Shown one piece after another: positions 52,589 to 61,254 of a DNA stretch of 64,000 nt. Origin of the DNA: an uncultured Bacteroidales bacterium (lineage in GTDB: Bacteria; Bacteroidota; Bacteroidia; Bacteroidales; Muribaculaceae); contig CAMTKF010000003.1 in assembly GCA_947072905.1 (NCBI GenBank), positions 1-64,000 on the forward strand. Reading direction: 5' to 3'. Numbering within the stretch: the first letter of the stretch is position 1; each line of letters starts with the position of its first letter. Made by a program: the position numbers and the translations under genes. The notes under the pieces were generated by a model. That model had not been told where the DNA came from. It saw only the letters and a list, made by a program, of their open reading frames with translations, and ran no database searches.

Positions 52589-53296
52589 ATGAAATTCATT
52601 AACAAAATCCTCCTCGCCGCGATGCTCATTCCCGCAGCATTGCTTTCTTCGTGTCTTGACAGCAACAAGCCAGACACACAGCCTACCCAGATAAGCGCAT
52701 TCGCCACTCTCACAGGCAAGTCTGAAACCGGCATGACTTTCACCACCAGCGAATACCTGGGTTCGTCAACCATCACCTATACCACACCGCTCTACTCTCA
52801 GTTCAAGGGCGAGATAGGTAAACGCTACGTGATATACTTCACCCGCGAAGACAACAACCAGAACCCCTTCGTATCGGGTCCCGTATCGCTGTTCCAGATC
52901 AACGATCCCTTCACCGGCACCTTGCAGTACGCCCCCATGTCGGAGATTTCACAGAAACTCCCCAACAACGCCTACTGCCTCTACCGCCATGCGGCTCTTG
53001 ATTATCTCGACATCTCATTCTACGCACCCATCTACAAGCAGCCCAAGACTTTCTGCGCATACGTTGACGAGGCTACCGCCGACAACGACTATCCCGATGT
53101 GTACATCTGCTACGAATCTGACGACGCTCTGCTCTCACAGCAGACTTTCTTCGGCACATTCAACATGCAGAGCCTGCTCGAAAAGACCACCAACCGCGGC
53201 TTCAACCTGCACTTCCGCTACTCAAACGGCCTGAAGTACGTTCAGAAAATCCACAAAGACGGCTCTGCTCCCGACGAACCCGTCACCGAGCTTTGA
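52589..53296 (+). CDS. NigD-like lipoprotein
   Basis: 235 residues with a lipobox (MLIPAALLSSCLD). It resembles the Bacteroides NigD family: GKRYVIYFTREDN, SLFQINDPF and CYESDDALLSQQTFFGTFNMQSLL. Function is unclear; related genes are often linked to bacteriocin-like loci, but no bacteriocin gene is seen here. It lies 47 bp after the LolD-like gene. Confidence 0.72.
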   Translation: MKFINKILLAAMLIPAALLSSCLDSNKPDTQPTQISAFATLTGKSETGMTFTTSEYLGSSTITYTTPLYSQFKGEIGKRYVIYFTREDNNQNPFVSGPVSLFQINDPFTGTLQYAPMSEISQKLPNNAYCLYRHAALDYLDISFYAPIYKQPKTFCAYVDEATADNDYPDVYICYESDDALLSQQTFFGTFNMQSLLEKTTNRGFNLHFRYSNGLKYVQKIHKDGSAPDEPVTEL

Positions 53297-53410
53297 ATTT
53301 AGAATTTAGAGTTTAGAATTTTTGGGCGCTTATGAATTGATCCTCATTCATATATCCGTCAAATTCAAAAACACCCTGCAATTCAAACAACATAAAAAAA
53401 TATAACAATC

Positions 53411-53713
53411 ATGGAACAAAAAGAACTTAAAATCGAACTTTCGCCCGAAGTTGCACCCGGCAAGTACTGCAACCTCGCAGTTATCTCACACTCTCCCCAG
53501 GAAATCTTCCTTGATTTCGTTACCGTAGCTCCCAACATGCCCCAGGCATCAGTTCAGAGCCGCATCGTGATGACTCCCGAAAACGCCAAGAACCTTCTTT
53601 TCGCTCTTCGCGACAACATCGCCAAGTACGAACAGATCTTCGGTGAAATCGAACGCAAGATGGCCAAGCAGGTAAAGACCACCGACGGTCTGCCCAACCC
53701 CTTCCAGGCCTGA
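53411..53713 (+). CDS. DUF3467-family protein
   Basis: 100 residues matching the small DUF3467 family: LKIELSPEVAPGKYCNLAVI, SPQEIFLDFV, AKNLLFALRDNIAKYEQIFGEI. Function unknown. The upstream 114-bp gap contains tandem TTTAGAAT-like repeats (53297-53320). It is followed by cysS after 27 bp. Confidence 0.85.
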   Translation: MEQKELKIELSPEVAPGKYCNLAVISHSPQEIFLDFVTVAPNMPQASVQSRIVMTPENAKNLLFALRDNIAKYEQIFGEIERKMAKQVKTTDGLPNPFQA

Positions 53714-53740
53714 TAAATAAACAGAATACTTCCCGACGCT

Positions 53741-55231
53741 ATGAAAGAGAATAATCTTGTCATCTACAACTCGATGTCGCGCCAAAAGGAGCTGTTCAAG
53801 CCCTTGCATCCCGACCGCGTCGGGATGTATGTCTGCGGCCCCACTGTCTATGGCGACGGCCATCTGGGTCATGCCCGCCCGGCCATCACATTCGACATCC
53901 TTTTCCGCTATCTTCAGCATCTGGGCTACAAGGTGCGCTACGTCAGAAACATCACCGACGTAGGTCACCTTGAGCACGATGCCGACGACGGCGAGGACAA
54001 AATAGCCAAGAAAGCACGCCTTGAGCAACTCGAACCTATGGAAGTGGTGCAGTTCTACCTCAACCGCTACCACCAGGCCATGGATGCCCTCAACGTGCTC
54101 CCTCCATCTATCGAGCCACACGCATCGGGCCACATCATAGAGCAGATTGAGTATGTGAAGAAAATACTCGAATCAGGCTACGCATACGAGAGCGAAGGCT
54201 CTGTTTACTTTGATGTACCCAAATTCAACCGCGACTTCGGCTACGGCAAGCTCTCGGGTCGAAACATCGACGAGCTGCTGTCTACAACCCGCGAACTCGA
54301 CGGCCAGACCGAGAAACACAATCCTGCCGACTTCGCCCTTTGGAAAAAGGCCGCACCCGAGCACATCATGCACTGGCCATCGCCCTGGAGCGAAGGTTTC
54401 CCCGGATGGCACCTCGAATGCTCTACCATGGGCGAGAAATACCTTGGCACCGAATTTGACATACACGGCGGCGGCATGGACCTCAAGTTCCCCCACCACG
54501 AGTGCGAGATAGCACAGTCGGTGGCACACAACGGCGCACCCGCCGTGCGCTACTGGATGCACAACAACATGATTACCATCAACGGCAAGAAGATGGGCAA
54601 ATCGCTCGGCAACTTCATCACCTTGCAGGAGTTTTTCACCGGCAAGCACGAGCTGCTCACCCAGCCCTACTCGCCGATGACCATACGCTTCTTCATACTT
54701 CAGGCCCACTACCGCGGCACCGTAGACTTCTCCAACGAAGCCCTGCAGGGAGCCGAAGCCGCTCTCAAGCGCATGCTCGAAGGCTGGCAGCGTCTGCAAG
54801 ACCTTAAGCCGGCCGAAACATCGTCAGTTGATGTATCCGACATACGCCGCCGCTGCTACGAGGCCATGGACGATGATCTGAACACTCCCATCGTCATCGC
54901 CACCCTCTTTGACGCTTGCCGTATAATCAATCAGGTGAACGACGGCAACGCCACACTCACCGCAGCCGATATCGAAGAACTTAAGGACGTGATGCGCACC
55001 TTCCTCGGCGATATTCTGGGCATACGCCTTGAATCGGGCGCCGATGCTTCGGGCGAAGGTTCTCTCAAACCATTTGAACAAGCCATCGACCTGATTCTGA
55101 GCCTGCGCAAGGATGCCAAGAGCCGCAAGGACTGGGCTACATCCGACCGCATTCGCGACGAACTTGCCGCCATAGGCTTTGCCGTCAAAGACACCAAGGA
55201 CGGCGGCTGGGAATGGTCGCTTAACAAATAA
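53741..55231 (+). CDS. cysS: Cysteinyl-tRNA synthetase
   Basis: 496 residues. The HIGH motif is HLGH in [10 protein letters not shown], preceded by the zinc Cys in YVCGPTVYG; other zinc ligands are in GWHLECSTM and [10 protein letters not shown]. The KMSKS loop is [10 protein letters not shown]. The C-terminal anticodon-binding region begins near 370. It charges tRNA-Cys. The gene start matches the family start. Confidence 0.97.
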   Translation: MKENNLVIYNSMSRQKELFKPLHPDRVGMYVCGPTVYGDGHLGHARPAITFDILFRYLQHLGYKVRYVRNITDVGHLEHDADDGEDKIAKKARLEQLEPMEVVQFYLNRYHQAMDALNVLPPSIEPHASGHIIEQIEYVKKILESGYAYESEGSVYFDVPKFNRDFGYGKLSGRNIDELLSTTRELDGQTEKHNPADFALWKKAAPEHIMHWPSPWSEGFPGWHLECSTMGEKYLGTEFDIHGGGMDLKFPHHECEIAQSVAHNGAPAVRYWMHNNMITINGKKMGKSLGNFITLQEFFTGKHELLTQPYSPMTIRFFILQAHYRGTVDFSNEALQGAEAALKRMLEGWQRLQDLKPAETSSVDVSDIRRRCYEAMDDDLNTPIVIATLFDACRIINQVNDGNATLTAADIEELKDVMRTFLGDILGIRLESGADASGEGSLKPFEQAIDLILSLRKDAKSRKDWATSDRIRDELAAIGFAVKDTKDGGWEWSLNK

Positions 55232-55256
55232 TAAAGACATCCTTTAACGACATTCA

Positions 55257-56702
55257 ATGACCGAGCGCGACTTCGCCACCGACATTTTAGCACGGCTTCC
55301 CTTTGAGCCTAACGAGCAACAAATGAAAGTGGCGCTCGCGCTCGCTCGTTTTTGTGCCCCAAACCCCTCGGTATCATATACCGAAGAGCGTGTTTTTATA
55401 CTCAACGGTTATGCCGGCACAGGCAAAACCTCGCTCATCAGCGCACTTGTAAAGTCGCTGCACGCCATGCACATAGAGACCCTGCTGCTCGCGCCAACCG
55501 GCCGTGCAGCCAAGGTATTCACCGCCGGAGCCGGATTCCAGGCATACACCATCCACCGCAAGATCTACCGCCACTCGCTTGCCGGGTCGCCGTCGTTCGG
55601 AGGAGCTTTGCCGCGCGAAAACAAGCTCAAAAATGGCATAATTATCGTTGACGAAGCCTCAATGATAGGCTCCGAGACCGAAACCGGCTCAAATCTGCTC
55701 ACCGACCTTATTCAATTTGTATATTCATCGACCGGATGCCGCCTTATACTCATGGGCGACACAGCTCAGCTGCCCCCGGTAAACCAGACCGAATCGCCGG
55801 CCATGAACCCCGAGGTGCTTCGCTCGTATGGGCTGAAAGTGACCCACGCCACCATGACCGAGGTAGCCCGTCAGGCTGCCGGAAGCGGCATACTGCGCAA
55901 CGCTACCCGACTGCGCCGAGCTCTGGCAGCTTCGTTAAAAGAAGATTTTGTAGCAGAGGGAATTGTGCCGGTTTCGGCCCGCGGATTCGATGACGTTTCG
56001 GTTGTGACGGGCGAGGAACTGCCCGACCTTATCGACTCGCTCTATCGCCGCGATGGTGAAGACGAAACTATTGTGATAACACGCAGCAACCTCAGCGCCA
56101 CCGAGTTCAACAAAGGCATCAGAGCCATAGTACTCGACCGCGAGGAACAGCTCGCACGCGGCGACCTGCTCATCGCCGCAAAAAACAATTATTACTGGTC
56201 GCGCAAAGTAAAGGGACTCGACTTCATAGCCAACGGCGAGGTATTGCGCCTTATCAAGACCGTTGCCACCGAGTGCCGGTACGGCTTGTTTTTTGCCGAC
56301 GTGATTCTCGAACCGGCCGACCGACCGGGCATGGAATTCCAGGCCAAGGTGATACTCAACGGACTGCACGGCAACGCGGCCGCCCTCGATTATGATTCAT
56401 CATGCAAGTTGTATCAAGGAGCTTATTCCGACCCCGATTTCATTGAGCCGTCACTGCCCCACGACCTCAGAGTCAAGGCCATGCGCGAATCGCCATACTT
56501 CAATGCCCTGCAGGTTAAGTATGCATACGCAGTCACCTGCCACAAGGCTCAGGGCGGACAATGGAAAAACGTATTTGTAGACCTCAGCTACATCCCGCCC
56601 GAGCAGGTGGGAGGAGAATTCTACCGTTGGCTGTACACGGCAATCACCCGCGCCCGCGCCCATCTATACTTCATCAATCCCCCGCAGGAGTTGCTCGATT
56701 AG
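55257..56702 (+). CDS. RecD-like ATP-dependent DNA helicase
   Basis: 481 residues. Walker A is LNGYAGTGKTSLISAL, motif Ia LLLAPTGRAAKVFT, motif II VDEASMIGS, motif III LMGDTAQLPPV, and the C-terminal UvrD_C_2 block YAVTCHKAQGGQWKNVFVDL, with YTAITRARAHLYF as motif VI. It belongs to the small single-chain RecD2-like group lacking the long N-terminal domain. It is 25 bp from cysS. Confidence 0.92.
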   Translation: MTERDFATDILARLPFEPNEQQMKVALALARFCAPNPSVSYTEERVFILNGYAGTGKTSLISALVKSLHAMHIETLLLAPTGRAAKVFTAGAGFQAYTIHRKIYRHSLAGSPSFGGALPRENKLKNGIIIVDEASMIGSETETGSNLLTDLIQFVYSSTGCRLILMGDTAQLPPVNQTESPAMNPEVLRSYGLKVTHATMTEVARQAAGSGILRNATRLRRALAASLKEDFVAEGIVPVSARGFDDVSVVTGEELPDLIDSLYRRDGEDETIVITRSNLSATEFNKGIRAIVLDREEQLARGDLLIAAKNNYYWSRKVKGLDFIANGEVLRLIKTVATECRYGLFFADVILEPADRPGMEFQAKVILNGLHGNAAALDYDSSCKLYQGAYSDPDFIEPSLPHDLRVKAMRESPYFNALQVKYAYAVTCHKAQGGQWKNVFVDLSYIPPEQVGGEFYRWLYTAITRARAHLYFINPPQELLD

Positions 56703-56719
56703 CCCGACAAAACACACTC

Positions 56720-57019
56720 TCAAGATATAGCCAAGCAGGAAATGCCTAACTTTTCCTCAATATTTGCAATGCTTTTAAAACTGAGATTCTCTGTACCTGA
56801 GAGCAACTTGCTGACGTATTGTGGAGTAACGCCAAGCTTCGAAGCAAGGTCTGCTCTCTTCATACCATTGTCCTGCATGTAACCAATAAGGATAAGGGCA
56901 AGCCTGCGCGACCAACGAAGCCAACTTGCATTTTCTTTGCGCCATACAGCATCTTACACAAAGCGTGATGGAGTCTCACTCTTATGAGTTTCTAAAAAAT
57001 TAATCGTCTTGCTTGCCAT
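56720..57019 (-). pseudogene. XRE-type HTH antitoxin-like gene with an in-frame stop at codon 22
   Basis: Translated from the ATG at 57019 it reads MASKTINFLETHKSETPSRFV, then TAA (56954-56956), and continues in the same frame to TGA at 56720-56722. After the stop comes an HTH with DNGMKRADLASKLGVTPQYV, SKLLSGTENLSFKSIANIEEKLGI (cited in two parts). No frame is lost, so one substitution explains the stop. An internal ATG at 56878 (MQDNGM) could still give a short HTH protein. It follows the toxin-like gene by 8 bp, the gene order of HigBA systems. Confidence 0.75.
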
Positions 57020-57027
57020 AATATTCA

Positions 57028-57534
57028 TCAATTAATCAGTTCAACAAAACTACCTTGATCAAAGACACCATTAGCTTTCAAATAAGCCTTGCAACGATTG
57101 AGTTTATCAAGTTCTATTGCGGTATGCTTGCGCTCTTGCATTGTCCTGCTCAATTTAATTGCGCCACCTGTCACTACATAAACATCAGGCTCTAACCTTA
57201 TTGCATAGATTCTAAGCCAGCTTGCGTGTCGTTCCCTATTCCAATTACGAGCTTTCTCTCGTGTTAGTTCAGACATTCCGGCATCTGTAATATCCAATGG
57301 TTTGAATAGTTCATCAAGATGTTCAGTGTAAGGAAAATCAAGCACCAACTCTTCAAGGACTTCAGCATCTTCAAATGTATCTTCTATTGCATGATCGAGT
57401 CTTTCTATTTTGAAGAAAGCTTTTAAGTCCTCAAAGTTTTCCATGAAGAAGTTAAGCAGATATTCTGCATTGTTCCATTTACGAAACAATAAAGTCAGTT
57501 CATCAACTTCTTGATCCTGGGACTTGACACCCAT
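57028..57534 (-). CDS. HigB/Gp49-like toxin candidate of a toxin-antitoxin pair
   Basis: 168 residues from the ATG at 57534. The frame is open to 57627 and a GTG near 57585 is an alternative start given the promoter. The N-terminal part is acidic and helical (EVDELTLLFRKWNNAEYLL, EDAEVLEELVLDFPY). The C-terminal part, WLRIYAIRLEPDVYVVTGGAIKLSRTMQERKHTA (cited in part), has the strand pattern of RelE/Gp49-type toxins. The gene is AT-rich compared with neighbours. The following gene is an XRE regulator, interrupted by a stop codon. The toxin assignment is inference. Confidence 0.6.
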   Translation of the reverse strand: MGVKSQDQEVDELTLLFRKWNNAEYLLNFFMENFEDLKAFFKIERLDHAIEDTFEDAEVLEELVLDFPYTEHLDELFKPLDITDAGMSELTREKARNWNRERHASWLRIYAIRLEPDVYVVTGGAIKLSRTMQERKHTAIELDKLNRCKAYLKANGVFDQGSFVELIN

Positions 57535-57596
57535 AAATGGTCGTATCCAGGTATAATCCTTACAAACTTCATATATTATAAACACTTTATCAATTG

Positions 57597-57627
57597 CAAA
57601 GTTACAGAAAATTATCTTAAAATGCAA
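57597..57627 (-). promoter_or_regulatory. Promoter of the toxin/antitoxin-like pair
   Basis: On the minus strand TTG (57625-57627), 20 nt, TAACTTTG (57597-57604). Transcription would start near 57590. Confidence 0.65.
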
Positions 57628-57723
57628 CTTATAGGCTTACTTTTTACTGCAATACAATATTAAACTGTTTAAGCTTTCGATGAGGTAATACATACACGTT
57701 TCGTACGAATATCGTAATATTAC

Positions 57724-57754
57724 TTGGCGATATTGTGAGAAATTGCTACCTTTG
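57724..57754 (+). promoter_or_regulatory. Promoter of the polyprenyl diphosphate synthase gene
   Basis: TTG (57724-57726), 20 nt, TACCTTTG (57747-57754). Transcription would start near 57761, giving a very short leader to the ATG at 57774. Confidence 0.7.
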
Positions 57755-57773
57755 CACCATATTTTTGAAAAAA

Positions 57774-58748
57774 ATGACCTCACTCGATAGCATCAAATCA
57801 GTAATCGAACCCGACCTCGTGCGTCTCAATCAAATGATTCGCGCGCAATTACTGTCAGATAACTCCCTTATGGACACGGTCATAGAATCATACCTTACCA
57901 CTAAGGGAAAGCAGATCCGTCCGATTATCGTGATGCTATGCGCACGCATGTACGGCGACATTACAGACTGCGTGCTCAACGCCGCCGCCGCCATCGAGCT
58001 GTTGCACAATGCCTCGCTGATACACGACGATGTGGTGGACGACTCAAAGCTAAGGCGCGGAACTCCCACAATAAACGCTTTATGGGACAACCGCATAGCC
58101 GTGCTTGTAGGCGACTTCTTTGTATCTACCGCCCTGCAACGCGCCATCGCCACCGACCACACCGCCATCATCTCTATTATCGGACGTCTGGGCAAACTGC
58201 TGTCGCTGGGCGAGATTGACCAGATTTACAACGCCCGCACCCACACCGTGACCGAGGAGGCATACTTCAAGATAATCGACTTCAAGACCGCATCGCTCTT
58301 TGTGGCCTGCGCTCAGGCCGGTTGCCATGCCGTGGGTGCCGACGAGCAGGGCATAGCCAAGCTGTCGGAGGTAGCCCGTCTGTTGGGTCTGTGTTTCCAG
58401 ATTCGCGATGACATATTCGACTACTACGAACCCGACAAAGTAGGCAAACCCACCGGTAACGACCTGCGCGAGGGCAAGATAACACTGCCGTTGCTTCATG
58501 TGTTGCTCGACGAAAGCCTGCCGCAACACGACGAGATGCTGCAGCTTGCACGCACCGAAGAACTTGACGATGCAAGCATAGCCATACTGCAGGCATACGC
58601 CCGCGACAACGGCGGTATAGACTACGCCTACGCCACAATGGACGCCATGCGCCGCGAGGCCGCCGAGGTAGTGGCCACTCTGCCCGATCCGGCTAAAGCC
58701 GAGCCTCTGATGCAGATATTCGACTACATTATAGAGCGCGATTTGTAA
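57774..58748 (+). CDS. Polyprenyl diphosphate synthase
   Basis: 324 residues of the trans-isoprenyl diphosphate synthase fold. The first Asp-rich motif is LIHDDVVDDSKLRRG (DDxxD), the second QIRDDIFDYYEPDKVGKP. Length and motif context fit long-chain (octaprenyl/solanesyl-type) synthases making the quinone side chain. It depends on IPP from the MEP pathway (dxr and ispG in this window). The ATG at 57774 is chosen over an upstream frame because the promoter -7 box is at 57747. Confidence 0.93.
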   Translation: MTSLDSIKSVIEPDLVRLNQMIRAQLLSDNSLMDTVIESYLTTKGKQIRPIIVMLCARMYGDITDCVLNAAAAIELLHNASLIHDDVVDDSKLRRGTPTINALWDNRIAVLVGDFFVSTALQRAIATDHTAIISIIGRLGKLLSLGEIDQIYNARTHTVTEEAYFKIIDFKTASLFVACAQAGCHAVGADEQGIAKLSEVARLLGLCFQIRDDIFDYYEPDKVGKPTGNDLREGKITLPLLHVLLDESLPQHDEMLQLARTEELDDASIAILQAYARDNGGIDYAYATMDAMRREAAEVVATLPDPAKAEPLMQIFDYIIERDL

Positions 58749-59078
58749 GCAACACCATTATACTTTTACTCATATACTACTATAATCTCTTACTATTTGC
58801 CAAACCACTCAAAGTTAAATATAAGCAAACAAATGTTAAGAAATCATAAATGGGGGGGGTAAAACCTTGCTTTTCCCCGAAATTTTCACTAACTTTGTAC
58901 TCCCTATAGAAAGGATATTATATTGTAACTCAGTTTGAACCTACAGTATAACCAAATATTCACTCCCACTACAATAAACTTATCATTTCTGCAGGATTTT
59001 ATCAACAATTTGTTCATTCAAACGCATCTTTTGTAATATTTTATTATTCTAAGATTTCAAGCATAATCCAACCTACTT
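58749..59078. promoter_or_regulatory. Upstream region of the fimbrial operon, with G8 tract and promoter
   Basis: A 330-bp AT-rich gap with no gene. A run of eight Gs lies at 58852-58859. Seven bases later comes a consensus promoter: TTG (58867-58869), 20 nt, TAACTTTG (58890-58897). Transcription would start near 58904, leaving a leader of about 175 nt before the DUF3575 gene. Confidence 0.65.
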
Positions 59079-59681
59079 ATGTCAGTCAAGTCTTTAAGCC
59101 GAATCAAAGGCATTGTGATAGCTTGTGTCGTGGCAATATGCGGCACCGCCGGTCTCAACGCTCAGACTTTCGACGTCAAAACCAATCTGCTTTACGACGC
59201 CACTACCACCATTAACCTTGGCGCAGAAGTAAAGCTCGCTCCCAAATGGACATTCGACCTCTCGGGCAACCTCAATGCCTGGCGCTTCTCTGATGGCAAG
59301 CAATGGCGCCATTGGATGGTGCAACCCGAGGCACGCTACTGGCTCTGCAACGCATTTGCCGGCCACTTCTTCGGCGCTCACCTCCTGGGTGGTCAGTACA
59401 ACTTCGGGCACATAGACCTGCCCAGCTTTCTGGGCAACCGCCTGAGCATGCTCAAGGACTACCGCTACCAAGGTTGGTACGGAGGTATAGGCCTCGCATA
59501 CGGATACACCTGGATTCTGGGCAAGCACTGGAGTCTTGAAGCCGAAATCGGTCTCGGATGGGTATACACCCGCTTCGATAAGTTCGAATGTAAAGACTGC
59601 GGCAAAAAAATAGACAGTAACCACCCTCATAACTATGTCGGCCCCACAAAGGCTGCACTAAATTTAGTCTACGTTTTCTAA
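59079..59681 (+). CDS. DUF3575-family outer-membrane-like protein, first gene of the fimbrial operon
   Basis: 200 residues with a signal peptide-like start (IKGIVIACVVAICGTAGLNAQ) and then alternating beta sequence: TFDVKTNLLYDATTTINLGAEVKL, YWLCNAFAGHFFGAHLLGGQYN, GIGLAYGYTWILGKHWSLEAEIGLGWVYTRF (cited for the GIGLAYGY and EIGLGW strands). DUF3575 genes precede Mfa-type fimbrial genes in many Bacteroidales, and the product is probably an outer-membrane barrel. Linked to the next gene by 25 bp. Confidence 0.85.
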   Translation: MSVKSLSRIKGIVIACVVAICGTAGLNAQTFDVKTNLLYDATTTINLGAEVKLAPKWTFDLSGNLNAWRFSDGKQWRHWMVQPEARYWLCNAFAGHFFGAHLLGGQYNFGHIDLPSFLGNRLSMLKDYRYQGWYGGIGLAYGYTWILGKHWSLEAEIGLGWVYTRFDKFECKDCGKKIDSNHPHNYVGPTKAALNLVYVF

Positions 59682-59706
59682 ACCAACAGCCACTCAGTCA
59701 AAAATC

Positions 59707-61143
59707 ATGAAACATCTACTTTCAACACTCTTGCTCATCTTGGCTGCTCTTGGCATGAATGCCAACTCCGTGGCCTTGGAAAATGTAGAAGTCAAGTCGG
59801 CGACCGTTTCTCAAAAGGGCGGTCAGTGGTTTCTCAACCTCGACCTTGACATCTCAAACCTCAAGTTGGGACGCGACAGGCAGATTGCCCTCGTGCCCGT
59901 GCTCTCAAACGCCGACAGCACAGTGGTGGCCGAATTCCAACCCATCACCATTGCCGGTCACAATCTATATTACAAGCACCTTCGCGACAACGACCTCGAC
60001 CCTGAGGGAATTCTCGTAAAGAGCGGCCAAAAATCATCGCTTATGTACGTTGGCTCCACTGACGCCTTCACAGCTACCGACGACTATAAGGTCAATCTCA
60101 ACTACCGTGTGGGTGGTTGTTGCGACGGGCTCATTGCTCAAGGTTCAGAACTCCTTCTCGAACACGAGACCGAGCCGGTATTTGTCCCCGCTTACAATTA
60201 CATCACCAACATAAATGTTGATTCTGTAAAAGTACGCCACCTCGATGGCAAAGCATATATTGACTTCCCCGTCAACAAAACCGTCATCTACCCCGACTAT
60301 CGTCGCAACCAAATAGAGCTTGGCAAGATTTTGGCCACCATCGACTCTGTACGCAACGACGCCGACATGACCATTACCTCGCTATCTATCAAAGGCTTCG
60401 CTTCGCCCGAAGGCTCATACGCCAACAACGAACGCCTGGCCAAGGGCCGTACCGAGGCGCTCAAAGCATACGTGAACAAGTTATATAACTTCGCACCCGG
60501 ATTCATCAAGACAAGCTTCGAGCCGGAAGACTGGGCCGGATTGCGCGCCTACGTCGAATCATCGCAGATGGAGCACCGTGCCGAAATCCTTGCGATTATC
60601 GACTCAGACCTCGCTCCCGACCCCAAGAACACCAAGATACAGCGCACATACCCCGGCGAATACGCCTTCCTGCTCAAGGAAGTATATCCCGGACTGCGCC
60701 ACTCAGACTACCGCGTAGACTACAACATACGTTCGTTCACATCGGTTGACGAGATACTCAAGGTGATGGCATACGCACCCGGCAAGCTCAGCCTCAACGA
60801 GTTCTTCCGCGCAGGTGCCACCATGCAGCCCGGTACTCCCGGATACAACAATGTATATGAGACCGCCGTACGCATGTATCCCGACAGCCCCATAGCCAAC
60901 CTCAACGCAGCCAACGCAGCCATGACACGCGGCGACCTCGAAGCCGCATCGCGCTATCTGGCCAAGGCCGATAACAACGACCCCACCACCATCTACGCCC
61001 AGGGCATACTCGCAGCTGCAAAAGGCGAATGGGACAAGGCTGAGGAATACTTTGCCACCGCCGCAAGGCTTCGCGTAGCCGATGCTCCCGCAGCACTCGA
61101 ACAGATTGCCAAAATCAAGGCTTACAAAGAAAAATATAAATAA
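59707..61143 (+). CDS. DUF3868/OmpA-like fimbrial accessory protein with TPR region
   Basis: 478 residues. After a signal peptide comes a beta domain of DUF3868 type (about 20-170), then a partial OmpA-like domain (about 200-290; SLSIKGFASPEGSYANNERLAKGRTEALKAYV, cited for FASPEGxxxxNxxLAxxR). The C-terminal part has TPR-like helices (about 370-475). It probably sits in the periplasm or outer membrane and assists fimbria assembly or anchoring. A long hairpin separates it from the mfa1-like gene downstream. Confidence 0.85.
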   Translation: MKHLLSTLLLILAALGMNANSVALENVEVKSATVSQKGGQWFLNLDLDISNLKLGRDRQIALVPVLSNADSTVVAEFQPITIAGHNLYYKHLRDNDLDPEGILVKSGQKSSLMYVGSTDAFTATDDYKVNLNYRVGGCCDGLIAQGSELLLEHETEPVFVPAYNYITNINVDSVKVRHLDGKAYIDFPVNKTVIYPDYRRNQIELGKILATIDSVRNDADMTITSLSIKGFASPEGSYANNERLAKGRTEALKAYVNKLYNFAPGFIKTSFEPEDWAGLRAYVESSQMEHRAEILAIIDSDLAPDPKNTKIQRTYPGEYAFLLKEVYPGLRHSDYRVDYNIRSFTSVDEILKVMAYAPGKLSLNEFFRAGATMQPGTPGYNNVYETAVRMYPDSPIANLNAANAAMTRGDLEAASRYLAKADNNDPTTIYAQGILAAAKGEWDKAEEYFATAARLRVADAPAALEQIAKIKAYKEKYK

Positions 61144-61171
61144 CACCGATTCATAAACCAATTCACCATAT

Positions 61172-61206
61172 CTATGGAGCACCGGTACGATACCGGTACT
61201 CCATAG
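61172..61206 (+). other. 15-bp inverted repeat between the accessory gene and the major fimbrial subunit
   Basis: CTATGGAG-c-ACCGGTA (61172-61187) pairs with TACCGGT-a-CTCCATAG (61191-61206) around a three-base loop. No T-tract follows, so it is not an ordinary terminator. It could be an mRNA processing or stabilising hairpin, favouring the abundant downstream subunit message, or a protein-binding palindrome. Confidence 0.8.
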
Positions 61207-61254
61207 ACACAACGAAAATCCAAACAATCATAAATCATAATTTCTGAAGCAAGT

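Noticed and set aside
53297..53320. Tandem TTTAGAATT-like repeats as a regulatory array
   Set aside because: Only about three imperfect units are present; such AT-rich repeats may arise by slippage and show no dyad structure.
58749..59078. Invertible promoter of the fimbrial operon
   Set aside because: I found no pair of inverted repeats flanking the promoter, and no recombinase gene beside it.
61172..61206. Intrinsic terminator
   Set aside because: The stem is strong, but no T-tract follows and the downstream gene belongs to the same locus.
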